NCBI RefSeq assembly: GCF_022399565.1
Contig: NZ_JAJTUT010000001.1
Span: 62,001 to 126,000, forward strand
DNA from: Flavobacterium algicola
GTDB lineage: Bacteria > Bacteroidota > Bacteroidia > Flavobacteriales > Flavobacteriaceae
Direction of reading: 5' to 3'
Length of the DNA stretch: 64,000 nucleotides
Positions 24,985-32,731 of the stretch are shown here, one piece after another; the first letter of the stretch is position 1; each line of letters begins with the position of its first letter. A program made the translations under genes and the position numbers. The notes under the pieces were generated by a model. It searched no databases. It was given only the letters and a program-made list of their open reading frames with translations, and was not told where the DNA came from.

Positions 24985-27900
24985 CTAAACACTACACCAT
25001 TTTACAATAATTTCTTCTAAATCTTTATAAATTATTGGCTTAGACAAATAGTCATTCATACCGCTTTGAAAACATTTTTCCTTTTCTCCTACCATAATAC
25101 CGGCGGTCAAGGCAATGATTGGTGTGGTAGCATAGCCTTTTATTGTTCTAATTTCTGCCGTTGCTTCATAACCATTTTTCACTGGCATTTGAATATCCAT
25201 AAAAATGACATCAACCTGTTCTTTCGCGCAAATTTCGACACCCAATTTACCATTCAGAGCTTCATAAATTGTAGCATTAGGCATTATCTTTTTGATTAAA
25301 GTTCGAGCCAAAAGCATATTAATTTTATTGTCTTCGACTAAAAGCACTTTTTTGTAGTGTGAAATTTTTATGGATGAAGTAGGTACTTTACTTTCGACAG
25401 TAGAAACACTAATTTCTTTGTATAGCACCTTCTTGAAGGTAACTGTAAAGAAAAAATCACTTCCTTCGCCTGTTTTAGATTTAAGTTCTAAATGACTTCC
25501 CATCAAATCAAGTAATTGATTTGAGATGGTTAGACCAAGTCCTGTACCTCCAAATTTTCTACTAGTTGAATTATCCTCTTGTACAAATGATTTAAAGATT
25601 TTAATATTGTTGTTAGATTTGATACCTATGCCCGTATCCTTGACCGAAAAGCGAACTTGTACGTGATCATCCTTGTCCACCGGCAATGCAACCACCGATA
25701 ACTTTACTTCTCCATTATTAGTAAATTTCAAGGCATTACCAACAAGGTTTACTAAGACTTGTTTAAGTCTCGCAGCATCAGTTAAAACAGCTATTGGAAT
25801 TTTATTATCGAACTCACTTATTAAATTAATTTTCTTTTGGACGGCTTGATAACGAAATGAATCGATTGTTTGATGGCAGAGCTCCGCAAGATTGACCTTC
25901 TCCATTTCGAGTTCGACATTTCCAGATTCAATCTTAGAAAAATCAAGAACATCATTAACGATTCGCATCAAACTATTAGCTGATTCATTTACTGTACTAA
26001 TATATTCTGCTTGAATCTCTTTTGAATTTGTTTCCTTCAACAGTGACGAAAATCCGATAATACCATTAAGAGGAGTTCGTATTTCATGACTCATATTTGC
26101 TAAAAATTGCGTTTTTGCTTTGTTAGCAAATTCAGCTTGTTCTTTCGCTTTTTTAAACGCATTTTGCATCAATCGCTTCTCAGTGATATCGATAATACTG
26201 AAAACAACCTCAACAATATCTCCATTTTCGCTCCATAGTGGAAAACCATTAATCAATACCCAAATTATCTTCTTTGCCGACGGCCTTTTAATTCCAATCG
26301 TTAAATTTTTGATTGGATTATTTGTTTTTAAAATTTGATTTACTAAATGTTCATTTTCCAGAATAGCTTTCTTATTTTCATCAAAAAAGAGTAGACTTTC
26401 AATCGTTTCTTTTAATTCCCCTTTGTCTACAAGTGAAATACTCAATAATTCTAAGATTTTGTTATTGCTTGTAATAATCGACTTGTCAGGACTATATACT
26501 ACTATAGCGGCCTCCAAATTACTTAATAATCCTCTGTATCTCTTTTTGCTTTTAAGTAATGACTCTTCTGTCCTTTTACTTTCGGTAATATCTCTAGAAA
26601 GGCAAATAAACAATGACTCTTCAAATGTCTCCCCCTCCATTTTTGAAATTGAAAGTTCAAACCAGTGCGTTCCAGCAGGTAATTCTAACCAATATTGTTT
26701 ACCAGTTGATATACTCTTCTCATTAGCTTCAATAAGTGCTTTTTCAATTATGTCCGCTGCGTGCGTTGGTAAGATATTTCTAAACTTCTTATCAATGAAT
26801 TCTTTAGACGGAACAGTTAGCAGATCTTGTCTATGTGAATGGTAGCTTTTAATTATTCCGTCACCTCCTATTTCGAATAATAAATCGGGTAGCGCATCAA
26901 AAATACCTTTTAAACGTCCGTTAACTTTTTTAAATTCTCCTTCTGTTTTTTTAATATTTGTGATGTCCATCATGGAACCGAGAATTTTTATCGGCACTCC
27001 ATTTTCATCTCTTACGATAACATCTCTTTCGTAAAAAATCCCGTAAGTACCATCATTTTTTAAAAATCTAAATTCTGATGACCAGTAATTTTTATTTTGA
27101 TTTAAAATAGTTTCAAATGATTCTATAACTTGTTCTCGATCCTCAGGATGCAGTCTTGAACGCCACAGTCTTTTGTTTTCCTCAGCCCCAAAGCTGTCAT
27201 CATAAAATCCTAAAATTTCATTGTAACTTTTGTTATGCCAACTACTGCCTTTGATTAAATCCAACTCAAAAACAATATCATTTGTTGTTGTGGCAATCTT
27301 TTCAAATCTGTCATTGGTCTTTCTTAACTCACTTTCAATTTTTTTATTTGCTGTTATATCAGTTGTCGTACCAATATATCCCAATACTTTTCCATTAGAA
27401 TCTCTTTCTGATACAGCTGTTCCTAAAACCCAAGTCGTTCGGCCGTCTGATTGTTCAAAACGGAATTCTGCAGATTGTTCCTGTCCAGTTTTTATCAATG
27501 CATCCCAAGCCATTCTAACCAGAATCTTGTCTGTATTATGTACGGAATTAAACCAACCCACTTCATTAATTTCTTCGAGTGATAGACCTAATATTTTGCT
27601 TATATTAGAATTAATATATGTTATTTTGCCTTGTAAATCTGCTCTAAAAATTCCAACAGGCGATACTTCTGCTAAGGTGTGATATCGTTGTTCGCTTTCA
27701 ATAAGCTCTCTTTCCGTCTGCTTCCTTAATTTTTCTTTTTCGAATAATTCTATTGCAAAAGAAACATCCCCAGTTGCTTCTTTTAATAATGCAACTTCTT
27801 CTTTATCAAAAAAATTAGTTTCACCATAAAAAAACAGTAAAAATCCAGCAACTTTATCAAATTTAATGATTGGGAGTGCCATCGCCGATCGAAAGCCACG

Positions 27901-29502
27901 TTTTATTGGTTCTTCTTTCCAAGAAGCAAGATCGGGATCATTCTCTATATCATTACAAATAACAGCTTTCCCCGCTCTCAAAAGATTTCCCACGCCATTT
28001 TTAGCGCTGTATTCCTTTCCAGTATTAACTATAGATTTTAAAATTTGAAAATATTCTGCATCACCACCGGCATACATTGCCATCTCAAACTTATCTGAGT
28101 CAGTATTATATAAACCAACACAAGCCATTTCAAAATCACCAATATCCACAGCTATATCGCAAGCTATTTTAAATAATTCATCTTGATTAGTTGTCTGAAC
28201 AATCATTTGATTGATATGACTGATAAAATGATAGAGTCTACTTACCTTAAGGACTTTCTCTTTTGCAATAATCTTATCGGTTATATCCGTTATTACTCCA
28301 TGACAAATTACTGTACCCTCTGCCTCAATAACGGGTAGAGAATTAACTTCATGCCAAATCAATCCCTTTACAGGATGATTGTAGCGGTACTCATGTTTTA
28401 GAGGAACAAATTCTGAAAAAGTTTTTGCGATCTTATCTTTGAGTTCTAGAAAGTCTTCTCTATGTATACTAGAAAAAATTAAACTAGGATCTGCTTCGAT
28501 TTCATAGTATTTAAAACCACACAGGCTTTGTAGAGAACTACTAGCGTAAGGAAAACACAACGAGCCATCCTTATTTTGTCTCATCGAATAAATCATACCT
28601 GGAGAAGCTGCTGCAATTTTCATGAACTTATCACGCTCCAAAGTCAAAGCCTTATTGGCATTAATTAATTCGGAAACATCTCTTAAGTTGACTACAATAC
28701 CTCTTACATCAATGTCATTAATCTTATTTACAACTGTTCCCTCTAGCCATAACAAATGTCCGCCTTTGTGTTTAATTTGCAATAAAATTGGAATCAATAT
28801 ATCTGGATTATCAAATGATTCTCTAACTTTCTTTTCGAAATAATCGTACTGATGGGAATCTAAAAAATAGGAGATATCCATTCCATGAATTTCGTCATTT
28901 TTCCAGCCTGTGATTCGTTCTGCCGCAGCACTACGAAAAATAACGTTTAAATCTTGGTCTATAATAGATATGAGCTCATCATTATTTTCGACTAAGGCTC
29001 TAAATCTTTTTTCATTAAATTCTAAGTTACTGGTAAGCTCTTTTTTATTTGTGATATCTTTAAATAGTACAGATATTCCATTTGGAGAAGGATAGATATG
29101 GTTTTCATACCACAATTCACAAGTTGGATAGAATTGTTCGATAGAAATATACTTTTGAGTTTCTAGAGACTTATGAAAAGCGGTATAAAATGCTAATTCT
29201 TTACTTTCAGGATAGAGTTCCCATATACATTTACCGATTATTTTAGTATGGTCACAACACAATAACTCACCCGCTTGATGATTCATGTAGGTATAACACC
29301 AATCATTATCAAATGCGATAAATGGTTCAGTGATGCGTTCAAAAATTGAATTTTGAAATCCGCCTACTTTATTTTCAATATCATGGTTGTGATTAAAATA
29401 TAAGCTTGAAAGTTCCTTTTCATGCTTTAAAGCCAAAATAGCTTCTTCCAAAGATGTTATTTCATTTTCCAAATCTTGGTAAGTCGGCTTTTTTTCTTTC
29501 AT
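24985..29502 (-). CDS. multi-PAS/GAF hybrid sensor histidine kinase
   Basis: A very large (1505 aa) cytoplasmic-looking hybrid kinase without transmembrane helices. Rough order: N-terminal coiled coil (5-40), PAS (about 55-150), PAS (about 160-285), PAS (about 290-410), GAF (about 430-590, 'FKIACDIAVDIGDFEMACVGLY'), then four more PAS modules to about 1120, HisKA with the phospho-acceptor His1139 in 'NMSHEIRTPLNGIIGFSSLL', HATPase (about 1180-1360, 'LVNLVGNALKFTNNG', 'KDTGIGI', 'FGGTGLGLTIS') and a C-terminal receiver (about 1385-1500) with phospho-acceptor Asp1436 in 'FMDIQMPVKNGYEA'. No output domain or neighbouring regulator is seen, so phosphotransfer partners are unknown. It is divergent from marR. 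Confidence 0.93.
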   Translation of the reverse strand: MKEKKPTYQDLENEITSLEEAILALKHEKELSSLYFNHNHDIENKVGGFQNSIFERITEPFIAFDNDWCYTYMNHQAGELLCCDHTKIIGKCIWELYPESKELAFYTAFHKSLETQKYISIEQFYPTCELWYENHIYPSPNGISVLFKDITNKKELTSNLEFNEKRFRALVENNDELISIIDQDLNVIFRSAAAERITGWKNDEIHGMDISYFLDSHQYDYFEKKVRESFDNPDILIPILLQIKHKGGHLLWLEGTVVNKINDIDVRGIVVNLRDVSELINANKALTLERDKFMKIAAASPGMIYSMRQNKDGSLCFPYASSSLQSLCGFKYYEIEADPSLIFSSIHREDFLELKDKIAKTFSEFVPLKHEYRYNHPVKGLIWHEVNSLPVIEAEGTVICHGVITDITDKIIAKEKVLKVSRLYHFISHINQMIVQTTNQDELFKIACDIAVDIGDFEMACVGLYNTDSDKFEMAMYAGGDAEYFQILKSIVNTGKEYSAKNGVGNLLRAGKAVICNDIENDPDLASWKEEPIKRGFRSAMALPIIKFDKVAGFLLFFYGETNFFDKEEVALLKEATGDVSFAIELFEKEKLRKQTERELIESEQRYHTLAEVSPVGIFRADLQGKITYINSNISKILGLSLEEINEVGWFNSVHNTDKILVRMAWDALIKTGQEQSAEFRFEQSDGRTTWVLGTAVSERDSNGKVLGYIGTTTDITANKKIESELRKTNDRFEKIATTTNDIVFELDLIKGSSWHNKSYNEILGFYDDSFGAEENKRLWRSRLHPEDREQVIESFETILNQNKNYWSSEFRFLKNDGTYGIFYERDVIVRDENGVPIKILGSMMDITNIKKTEGEFKKVNGRLKGIFDALPDLLFEIGGDGIIKSYHSHRQDLLTVPSKEFIDKKFRNILPTHAADIIEKALIEANEKSISTGKQYWLELPAGTHWFELSISKMEGETFEESLFICLSRDITESKRTEESLLKSKKRYRGLLSNLEAAIVVYSPDKSIITSNNKILELLSISLVDKGELKETIESLLFFDENKKAILENEHLVNQILKTNNPIKNLTIGIKRPSAKKIIWVLINGFPLWSENGDIVEVVFSIIDITEKRLMQNAFKKAKEQAEFANKAKTQFLANMSHEIRTPLNGIIGFSSLLKETNSKEIQAEYISTVNESANSLMRIVNDVLDFSKIESGNVELEMEKVNLAELCHQTIDSFRYQAVQKKINLISEFDNKIPIAVLTDAARLKQVLVNLVGNALKFTNNGEVKLSVVALPVDKDDHVQVRFSVKDTGIGIKSNNNIKIFKSFVQEDNSTSRKFGGTGLGLTISNQLLDLMGSHLELKSKTGEGSDFFFTVTFKKVLYKEISVSTVESKVPTSSIKISHYKKVLLVEDNKINMLLARTLIKKIMPNATIYEALNGKLGVEICAKEQVDVIFMDIQMPVKNGYEATAEIRTIKGYATTPIIALTAGIMVGEKEKCFQSGMNDYLSKPIIYKDLEEIIVKWCSV

Positions 29503-29622
29503 AATTTCATAACTAGTTGGCTCTTAATACCCAATTTCAAACACCTTAAATGTACTAAATTTTTTAAAATTAGAGTGCATCGCAAATTACAAAATTCCTT
29601 AAATTTTGTTAAAATCTTAAAT

Positions 29623-29638
29623 ATTTGTATATACAAAT
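29623..29638. promoter_or_regulatory. palindromic operator 1 of the marR operon
   Basis: ATTTGTATATACAAAT is a perfect 16-bp palindrome. It contains the TTTG of the -33 promoter element (29624-29627). Its centre lies 30 bases from that of operator 2. Confidence 0.8.
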
Positions 29639-29657
29639 GAAATAATAACTACATTTG
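29624..29657 (+). promoter_or_regulatory. promoter of the marR-nitroreductase-yceI operon
   Basis: TTTG (29624-29627), a 22-base spacer and TACATTTG (29650-29657) match the Bacteroidetes sigma-factor consensus. Both boxes are embedded in palindromic operators, which predicts repression by the MarR protein encoded just downstream. Confidence 0.75.
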
Positions 29658-29668
29658 TACCTACAAAT
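29653..29668. promoter_or_regulatory. palindromic operator 2 of the marR operon
   Basis: ATTTGTA-CC-TACAAAT shares both half-sites with operator 1 and overlaps the last part of the -7 box TACATTTG. It ends 16 bases before the chosen marR start. Confidence 0.8.
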
Positions 29669-29684
29669 ATTTAACGATCTAGTT

Positions 29685-30140
29685 ATGAACATTGAAGAGA
29701 TTACAAAAACAACAAAAAATTTAAATGATACTACCAAGATCATTTTGAATATTTTGTACACCGAAAAAATTATTTCGGAACAGTTTGGTGAAATTCTTAA
29801 ACCTTATGACTTATCAAGCGAACAATATAATGTACTACGAATACTAAGAGGCCAAAAAGGAAAACCTGCCAACATGTTTCTTATTCAAGAACGAATGGTA
29901 GCTAAAAAAAGCAACACCACACGTTTGGTTGATAAACTCTTATTAAAATCATTTGTAACGCGCCAAGTATGTCCAGAAAATAGACGCAAAATTGAAGTAT
30001 CGATAACTCAGAAAGGATTGGACACGCTCACTGAACTAGAACCAAAAGTTAAAAAGCACGAACAATCTTTTGTTGACAATTTTAGTGATGACGAATTGCA
30101 ACAACTAAATTATTTACTAGAAAAATACAGAAACATATAA
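29685..30140 (+). CDS. MarR family transcriptional regulator
   Basis: Winged-helix repressor of 151 residues from the ATG at 29685 (MNIEEITKTTK). The frame extends a little further upstream, but that would place the start inside the operator and promoter. Features: 'LKPYDLSSEQYNVLRILRGQKGKPANMFLIQERMVAKKSNTTRLVDKLLLKSFVTRQVCPENRRKIEVSITQKGLDTL', which covers the helix-turn-helix and the beta wing with the conserved 'NRRKIEVSIT'. It leads an operon with a nitroreductase-like enzyme and a YceI protein, and most likely represses its own promoter through the two palindromes. The inducer, perhaps a quinone or other electrophile, is unknown. Confidence 0.93.
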   Translation: MNIEEITKTTKNLNDTTKIILNILYTEKIISEQFGEILKPYDLSSEQYNVLRILRGQKGKPANMFLIQERMVAKKSNTTRLVDKLLLKSFVTRQVCPENRRKIEVSITQKGLDTLTELEPKVKKHEQSFVDNFSDDELQQLNYLLEKYRNI

Positions 30141-30149
30141 ACACAAATC

Positions 30150-30782
30150 ATGAGTACATTTTTAGAAAATCAAAATTGGAGATACGCTACAAAGAAATTT
30201 GATGCATCAAAAAAGATAACAGCCGAGGATTTAAACTTTCTTAAAGAAGCTATACGCTTAACGGCCTCTTCTTATGGACTTCAACCTTACAAGGTTTTTA
30301 TTGTTGAGAGTCCAGAATTAAGAGCAAAAATACAACCTGTAGCCTGGGGACAAAGTCAAATTGTAGATGCTTCTCACCTAATCGTTTTTGCAAACGTAGT
30401 TAGTATTTCTGAAGAAGAAATTAATCAGTATGTTAAAAATATCTGCGAGACCAGAGACTTGCCTATTGAATCAATGGCAGGATATGCTGATTTCATGAAA
30501 TCAAAAATCTTATCTTTACCTGAGGATAGTAAAAACATCTGGTCTTCAAAACAGGCGTATCTTGCAATGGGAAATTTAATGAATGCGGCAGCCGAGAAGC
30601 AAATTGACGTTACCCCAATGGAAGGTTTTGTGCCCGAACAAGTAAATGAAATTTTAGGATTAGACAAATTAGGATTGAACGCAACTCTAATTACAACTGT
30701 GGGCTACAGACATGCTGAAGATGTATCACAGCATTACAAAAAAGTTAGAAAATCGCAAGAGGAATTATTTACTACACTATAA
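30150..30782 (+). CDS. NAD(P)H-dependent nitroreductase-family oxidoreductase
   Basis: FMN-dependent nitroreductase-fold enzyme of 210 residues. Typical signs: 'RYATKKFDASKKITAEDLNFLKEAIRLTASSYGLQPYKVFIV' (the 'R..TKKFD' FMN-phosphate region and 'SSYGLQP'), 'SKQAYLAMGNLMNAAAEKQIDVTPMEGF' and a C-terminal 'VGYRHAEDVSQHYKKVRKSQEEL'. It resembles NfsB-type reductases of quinones and nitroaromatics. It starts 9 bases after marR and is followed by yceI, a common trio in Flavobacteriaceae. Detoxification of an electrophile sensed by the MarR protein is a sensible inference. Confidence 0.92.
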   Translation: MSTFLENQNWRYATKKFDASKKITAEDLNFLKEAIRLTASSYGLQPYKVFIVESPELRAKIQPVAWGQSQIVDASHLIVFANVVSISEEEINQYVKNICETRDLPIESMAGYADFMKSKILSLPEDSKNIWSSKQAYLAMGNLMNAAAEKQIDVTPMEGFVPEQVNEILGLDKLGLNATLITTVGYRHAEDVSQHYKKVRKSQEELFTTL

Positions 30783-30803
30783 TTATTATTTAAAATCAAA
30801 CAC

Positions 30804-31370
30804 ATGAAAAATTTAAAAGCAATTGCATTATCATTGGTAGTTTTATTTACTACCGCAACTATCAACGCTCAATCTAAGAAAATTGATGTTTCAAAAAGTT
30901 CTATTAACTGGGTTGGAAAAAAAGTTACAGGTCAGCATAACGGAACTGTAAACTTTAAAGATGGTTCATTATTATTTAAATCGAATACCTTAGTTGGTGG
31001 AAAATTTACTGTAGATATGACATCTATTACAGCTACAGATCTTAGCGGTGAGCAACAACAAAAATTTAATGGTCATATCAAATCAGAAGATTTTTTTGGA
31101 ACCGAAAAATTTAATACGGCTGCATTAATGATTAAAAAAATCAGTACCAAATCAAAAGATAATTACACCGTAATTGCTGACTTAACAATTAAAGGAAAAA
31201 CTAGTGCTGTAACTTTTGACATCGCTGTTAAAGGAAATACTGCATCGGCTAATTTCAATGTAGACAGAACCAAATATGATATCAAATATGGTTCAGGAAG
31301 CTTTTTTGATAACTTAGGAGATAAAGCAATTTCAGACGAATTTGAATTAGCTGTAGATTTGAAATTTTAA
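30804..31370 (+). CDS. YceI family periplasmic lipid/isoprenoid-binding protein (operon copy)
   Basis: Lipocalin-like protein of 188 residues with a signal peptide (1-22, ending 'TINA|QS'). The YceI pattern runs 'SSINWVGKKVTGQHNGTVNFKDGSLLF', 'GGKFTVDMTSITATDL', 'LNGHIKSEDFF'-like 'FNGHIKSEDFFGTEKFNTAALMI', and ends 'DRTKYDIKYGSGSFFDNLGDKAISDEFELAVDLKF'. Family members bind polyprenols or quinone-like lipids in the periplasm. It is third in the marR operon. A paralogue of exactly the same length is encoded at 31843. Confidence 0.93.
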   Translation: MKNLKAIALSLVVLFTTATINAQSKKIDVSKSSINWVGKKVTGQHNGTVNFKDGSLLFKSNTLVGGKFTVDMTSITATDLSGEQQQKFNGHIKSEDFFGTEKFNTAALMIKKISTKSKDNYTVIADLTIKGKTSAVTFDIAVKGNTASANFNVDRTKYDIKYGSGSFFDNLGDKAISDEFELAVDLKF

Positions 31371-31472
31371 TTCCATTTATTACGTTTTGATGATATTGGT
31401 CAATTTAATTGTCGTTTAGACACTATTAGATCGAAAATAGCAATACCAGTTTTATAATTTATATTTGACCTT

Positions 31473-31507
31473 AACCCCGACAGTTCCTGTTGGGGTTATT
31501 TTTTTAT
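31473..31507 (+). terminator. rho-independent terminator of the marR operon
   Basis: The stem AACCCCGACAG / CTGTTGGGGTT (31473-31483 with 31487-31497, one G-U pair) has loop TTC and is followed by a U run (31499-31505). Confidence 0.9.
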
Positions 31508-31842
31508 AGTACCCTATTTACCTGATTACAAACATTATACATTTAAAAATTCATATTGATTTTAATACTATTCTAGTAGTTTTATTGTAACTTTGAGAAA
31601 AGCACATTATCCATTTGCTAAATTGCGAGCACCTAGCTTATAATATATTAGACAAAAATTCTAGTAAATATATAATTACTGCTGAAGCTTGAATATAAAA
31701 TGTAATGTCACAATAGACGAATTTTTTTATTCTTAAGGATCAATCCTTATCTCTTCTGTTTCATAGAGCGCGCCAAAATTATAAATGTTCAGTCTAAGGT
31801 TTATTTCCATACCAAAACAGTTAATAATCTAAAATCATTATT
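31508..31842 (+). promoter_or_regulatory. upstream region of the second yceI gene
   Basis: About 330 bases without a gene. TAACTTTG (31588-31595) matches the -7 consensus but lies about 250 bases before the start. TAAGGAT-CA-ATCCTTA (31734-31749) is a 16-base palindrome that could be an operator or a leader hairpin. It differs from the MarR operators, so the two yceI genes seem to be controlled separately. Confidence 0.4.
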
Positions 31843-32409
31843 ATGAAAAATCTCAAACTTTTATCAATCATCCTACTTATAATCTTTTCATCTACGGCCG
31901 TTGAAGCTCAAATTAAAAAAATTGATGTTACAAACAGCAGCATCATCTGGACAGGTAAAAAGATTACAGGTCAACACGAAGGAACTATTAAGTTCAAAGA
32001 AGGGACACTTACCTTCAAAAACAACAAAGTAGTTGGAGGAAGCTTTATTGCCGATATGACGACCTTAAACAATACAGATCAAACGGGTAGCTCAAAGGCA
32101 AAACTAGAAGGGCATTTAAAATCAGACGATTTTTTTGGAGTTTATAATTTTGACACAGCCTTGTTAAATTTCAAAACTGTAACAGACAAAGGAAATAATA
32201 ACTATACCATTATTGCAAACCTAACAATTAAAGGGCAAACGCATCCCATTATTTTTGAATTTGCGGTGAATAACAATACTGCAACTGCTGATCTGAAAGT
32301 AGACAGAACCAAGTATGACATTCGATATGGATCTGGAAGTTTCTTTGACGACTTAGGCGATAAGACTATCTATGATCAATTTGACTTAAAAGTTAACTTG
32401 GTGTTTTAA
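31843..32409 (+). CDS. YceI family periplasmic protein (second copy)
   Basis: Paralogue of the gene at 30804: 188 residues, signal peptide ending 'TAVEA|QIKK', and the same family blocks 'SSIIWTGKKITGQHEGTIKFKEGTLTF', 'GGSFIADMTTLNNTDQTG', 'LEGHLKSDDFFGVYNFDTALL' and 'DRTKYDIRYGSGSFFDDLGDKTIYDQFDLKVNLVF'. The two align end to end without gaps and are roughly two-thirds identical by eye, so a tandem duplication is likely. Unlike the first copy it has no enzyme or MarR neighbour in its transcript. It probably binds a related lipid-like ligand in the periplasm. Confidence 0.92.
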   Translation: MKNLKLLSIILLIIFSSTAVEAQIKKIDVTNSSIIWTGKKITGQHEGTIKFKEGTLTFKNNKVVGGSFIADMTTLNNTDQTGSSKAKLEGHLKSDDFFGVYNFDTALLNFKTVTDKGNNNYTIIANLTIKGQTHPIIFEFAVNNNTATADLKVDRTKYDIRYGSGSFFDDLGDKTIYDQFDLKVNLVF

Positions 32410-32508
32410 AACATTTAAAATTTCAGTTCAAATGTACTTTGAGACTAGCATAGAACTAGATTTTTCTTTTATAAGTTAATATAAGCGTGAAATTTTCACA
32501 CTTATTTA

Positions 32509-32539
32509 TTTGAAAAATCAAAATTGATTTCTATATTTG
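32509..32539 (+). promoter_or_regulatory. trp operon promoter
   Basis: TTTG (32509-32512), a 19-base spacer and TATATTTG (32532-32539) form a textbook Bacteroidetes promoter. Transcription would begin near 32545, only about ten bases before the leader-peptide ATG. Confidence 0.85.
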
Positions 32540-32555
32540 TATCAACAAAATAATT

Positions 32556-32612
32556 ATGATCTCAATTACAAACAATACTTGGTGGTGGAACAATTTACGT
32601 CAGACGTCGTGA
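32556..32612 (+). CDS. trpL: trp operon leader peptide (18 aa, three consecutive Trp)
   Basis: The ATG at 32556 opens an 18-residue peptide, MISITNNTWWWNNLRQTS, ending in TGA at 32610-32612. Three tandem TGG codons occupy 32580-32588. Trp is the rarest residue, so three in a row immediately before an attenuator and trpE identify a regulatory leader peptide. Ribosome stalling at these codons when charged tRNA-Trp is scarce would leave 32606 onwards free to pair. It is too short for ordinary gene calling. Confidence 0.93.
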   Translation: MISITNNTWWWNNLRQTS

Positions 32613-32680
32613 ACAAAGCTCCTATAGTATTTAGTAAACTATACATATAAAAAGGCTTGTCATCACGACAAGCCTTTTTT
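32606..32680 (+). promoter_or_regulatory. trp attenuator: antiterminator and terminator
   Basis: Terminator: arms AAAAAGGCTTGTC / GACAAGCCTTTTT (32649-32661 with 32667-32679), loop ATCAC, ending in a U run. Competing antiterminator: GTCGTGA (32606-32612) pairs perfectly with TCACGAC (32663-32669), ACAA (32613-32616) with TTGT (32657-32660), and GC (32618-32619) with GC (32655-32656). The downstream partner includes the terminator's upstream arm and loop, so the two structures exclude each other. A ribosome at the leader stop codon covers 32606-32619 and favours termination; one stalled at the Trp codons does not. Confidence 0.88.
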
Positions 32681-32731
32681 ACGTTAATTTCATTACTGTT
32701 TTACAACTATTAATCATTAAAAAATTTTCTA

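Noticed and set aside
25066..29095. Several 60-150 codon frames on the plus strand opposite the hybrid kinase
   Set aside because: Antisense shadows of the kinase; compositions rich in Ser/Leu/Phe as expected from reversed AT-rich coding DNA, with no starts or promoters of their own.
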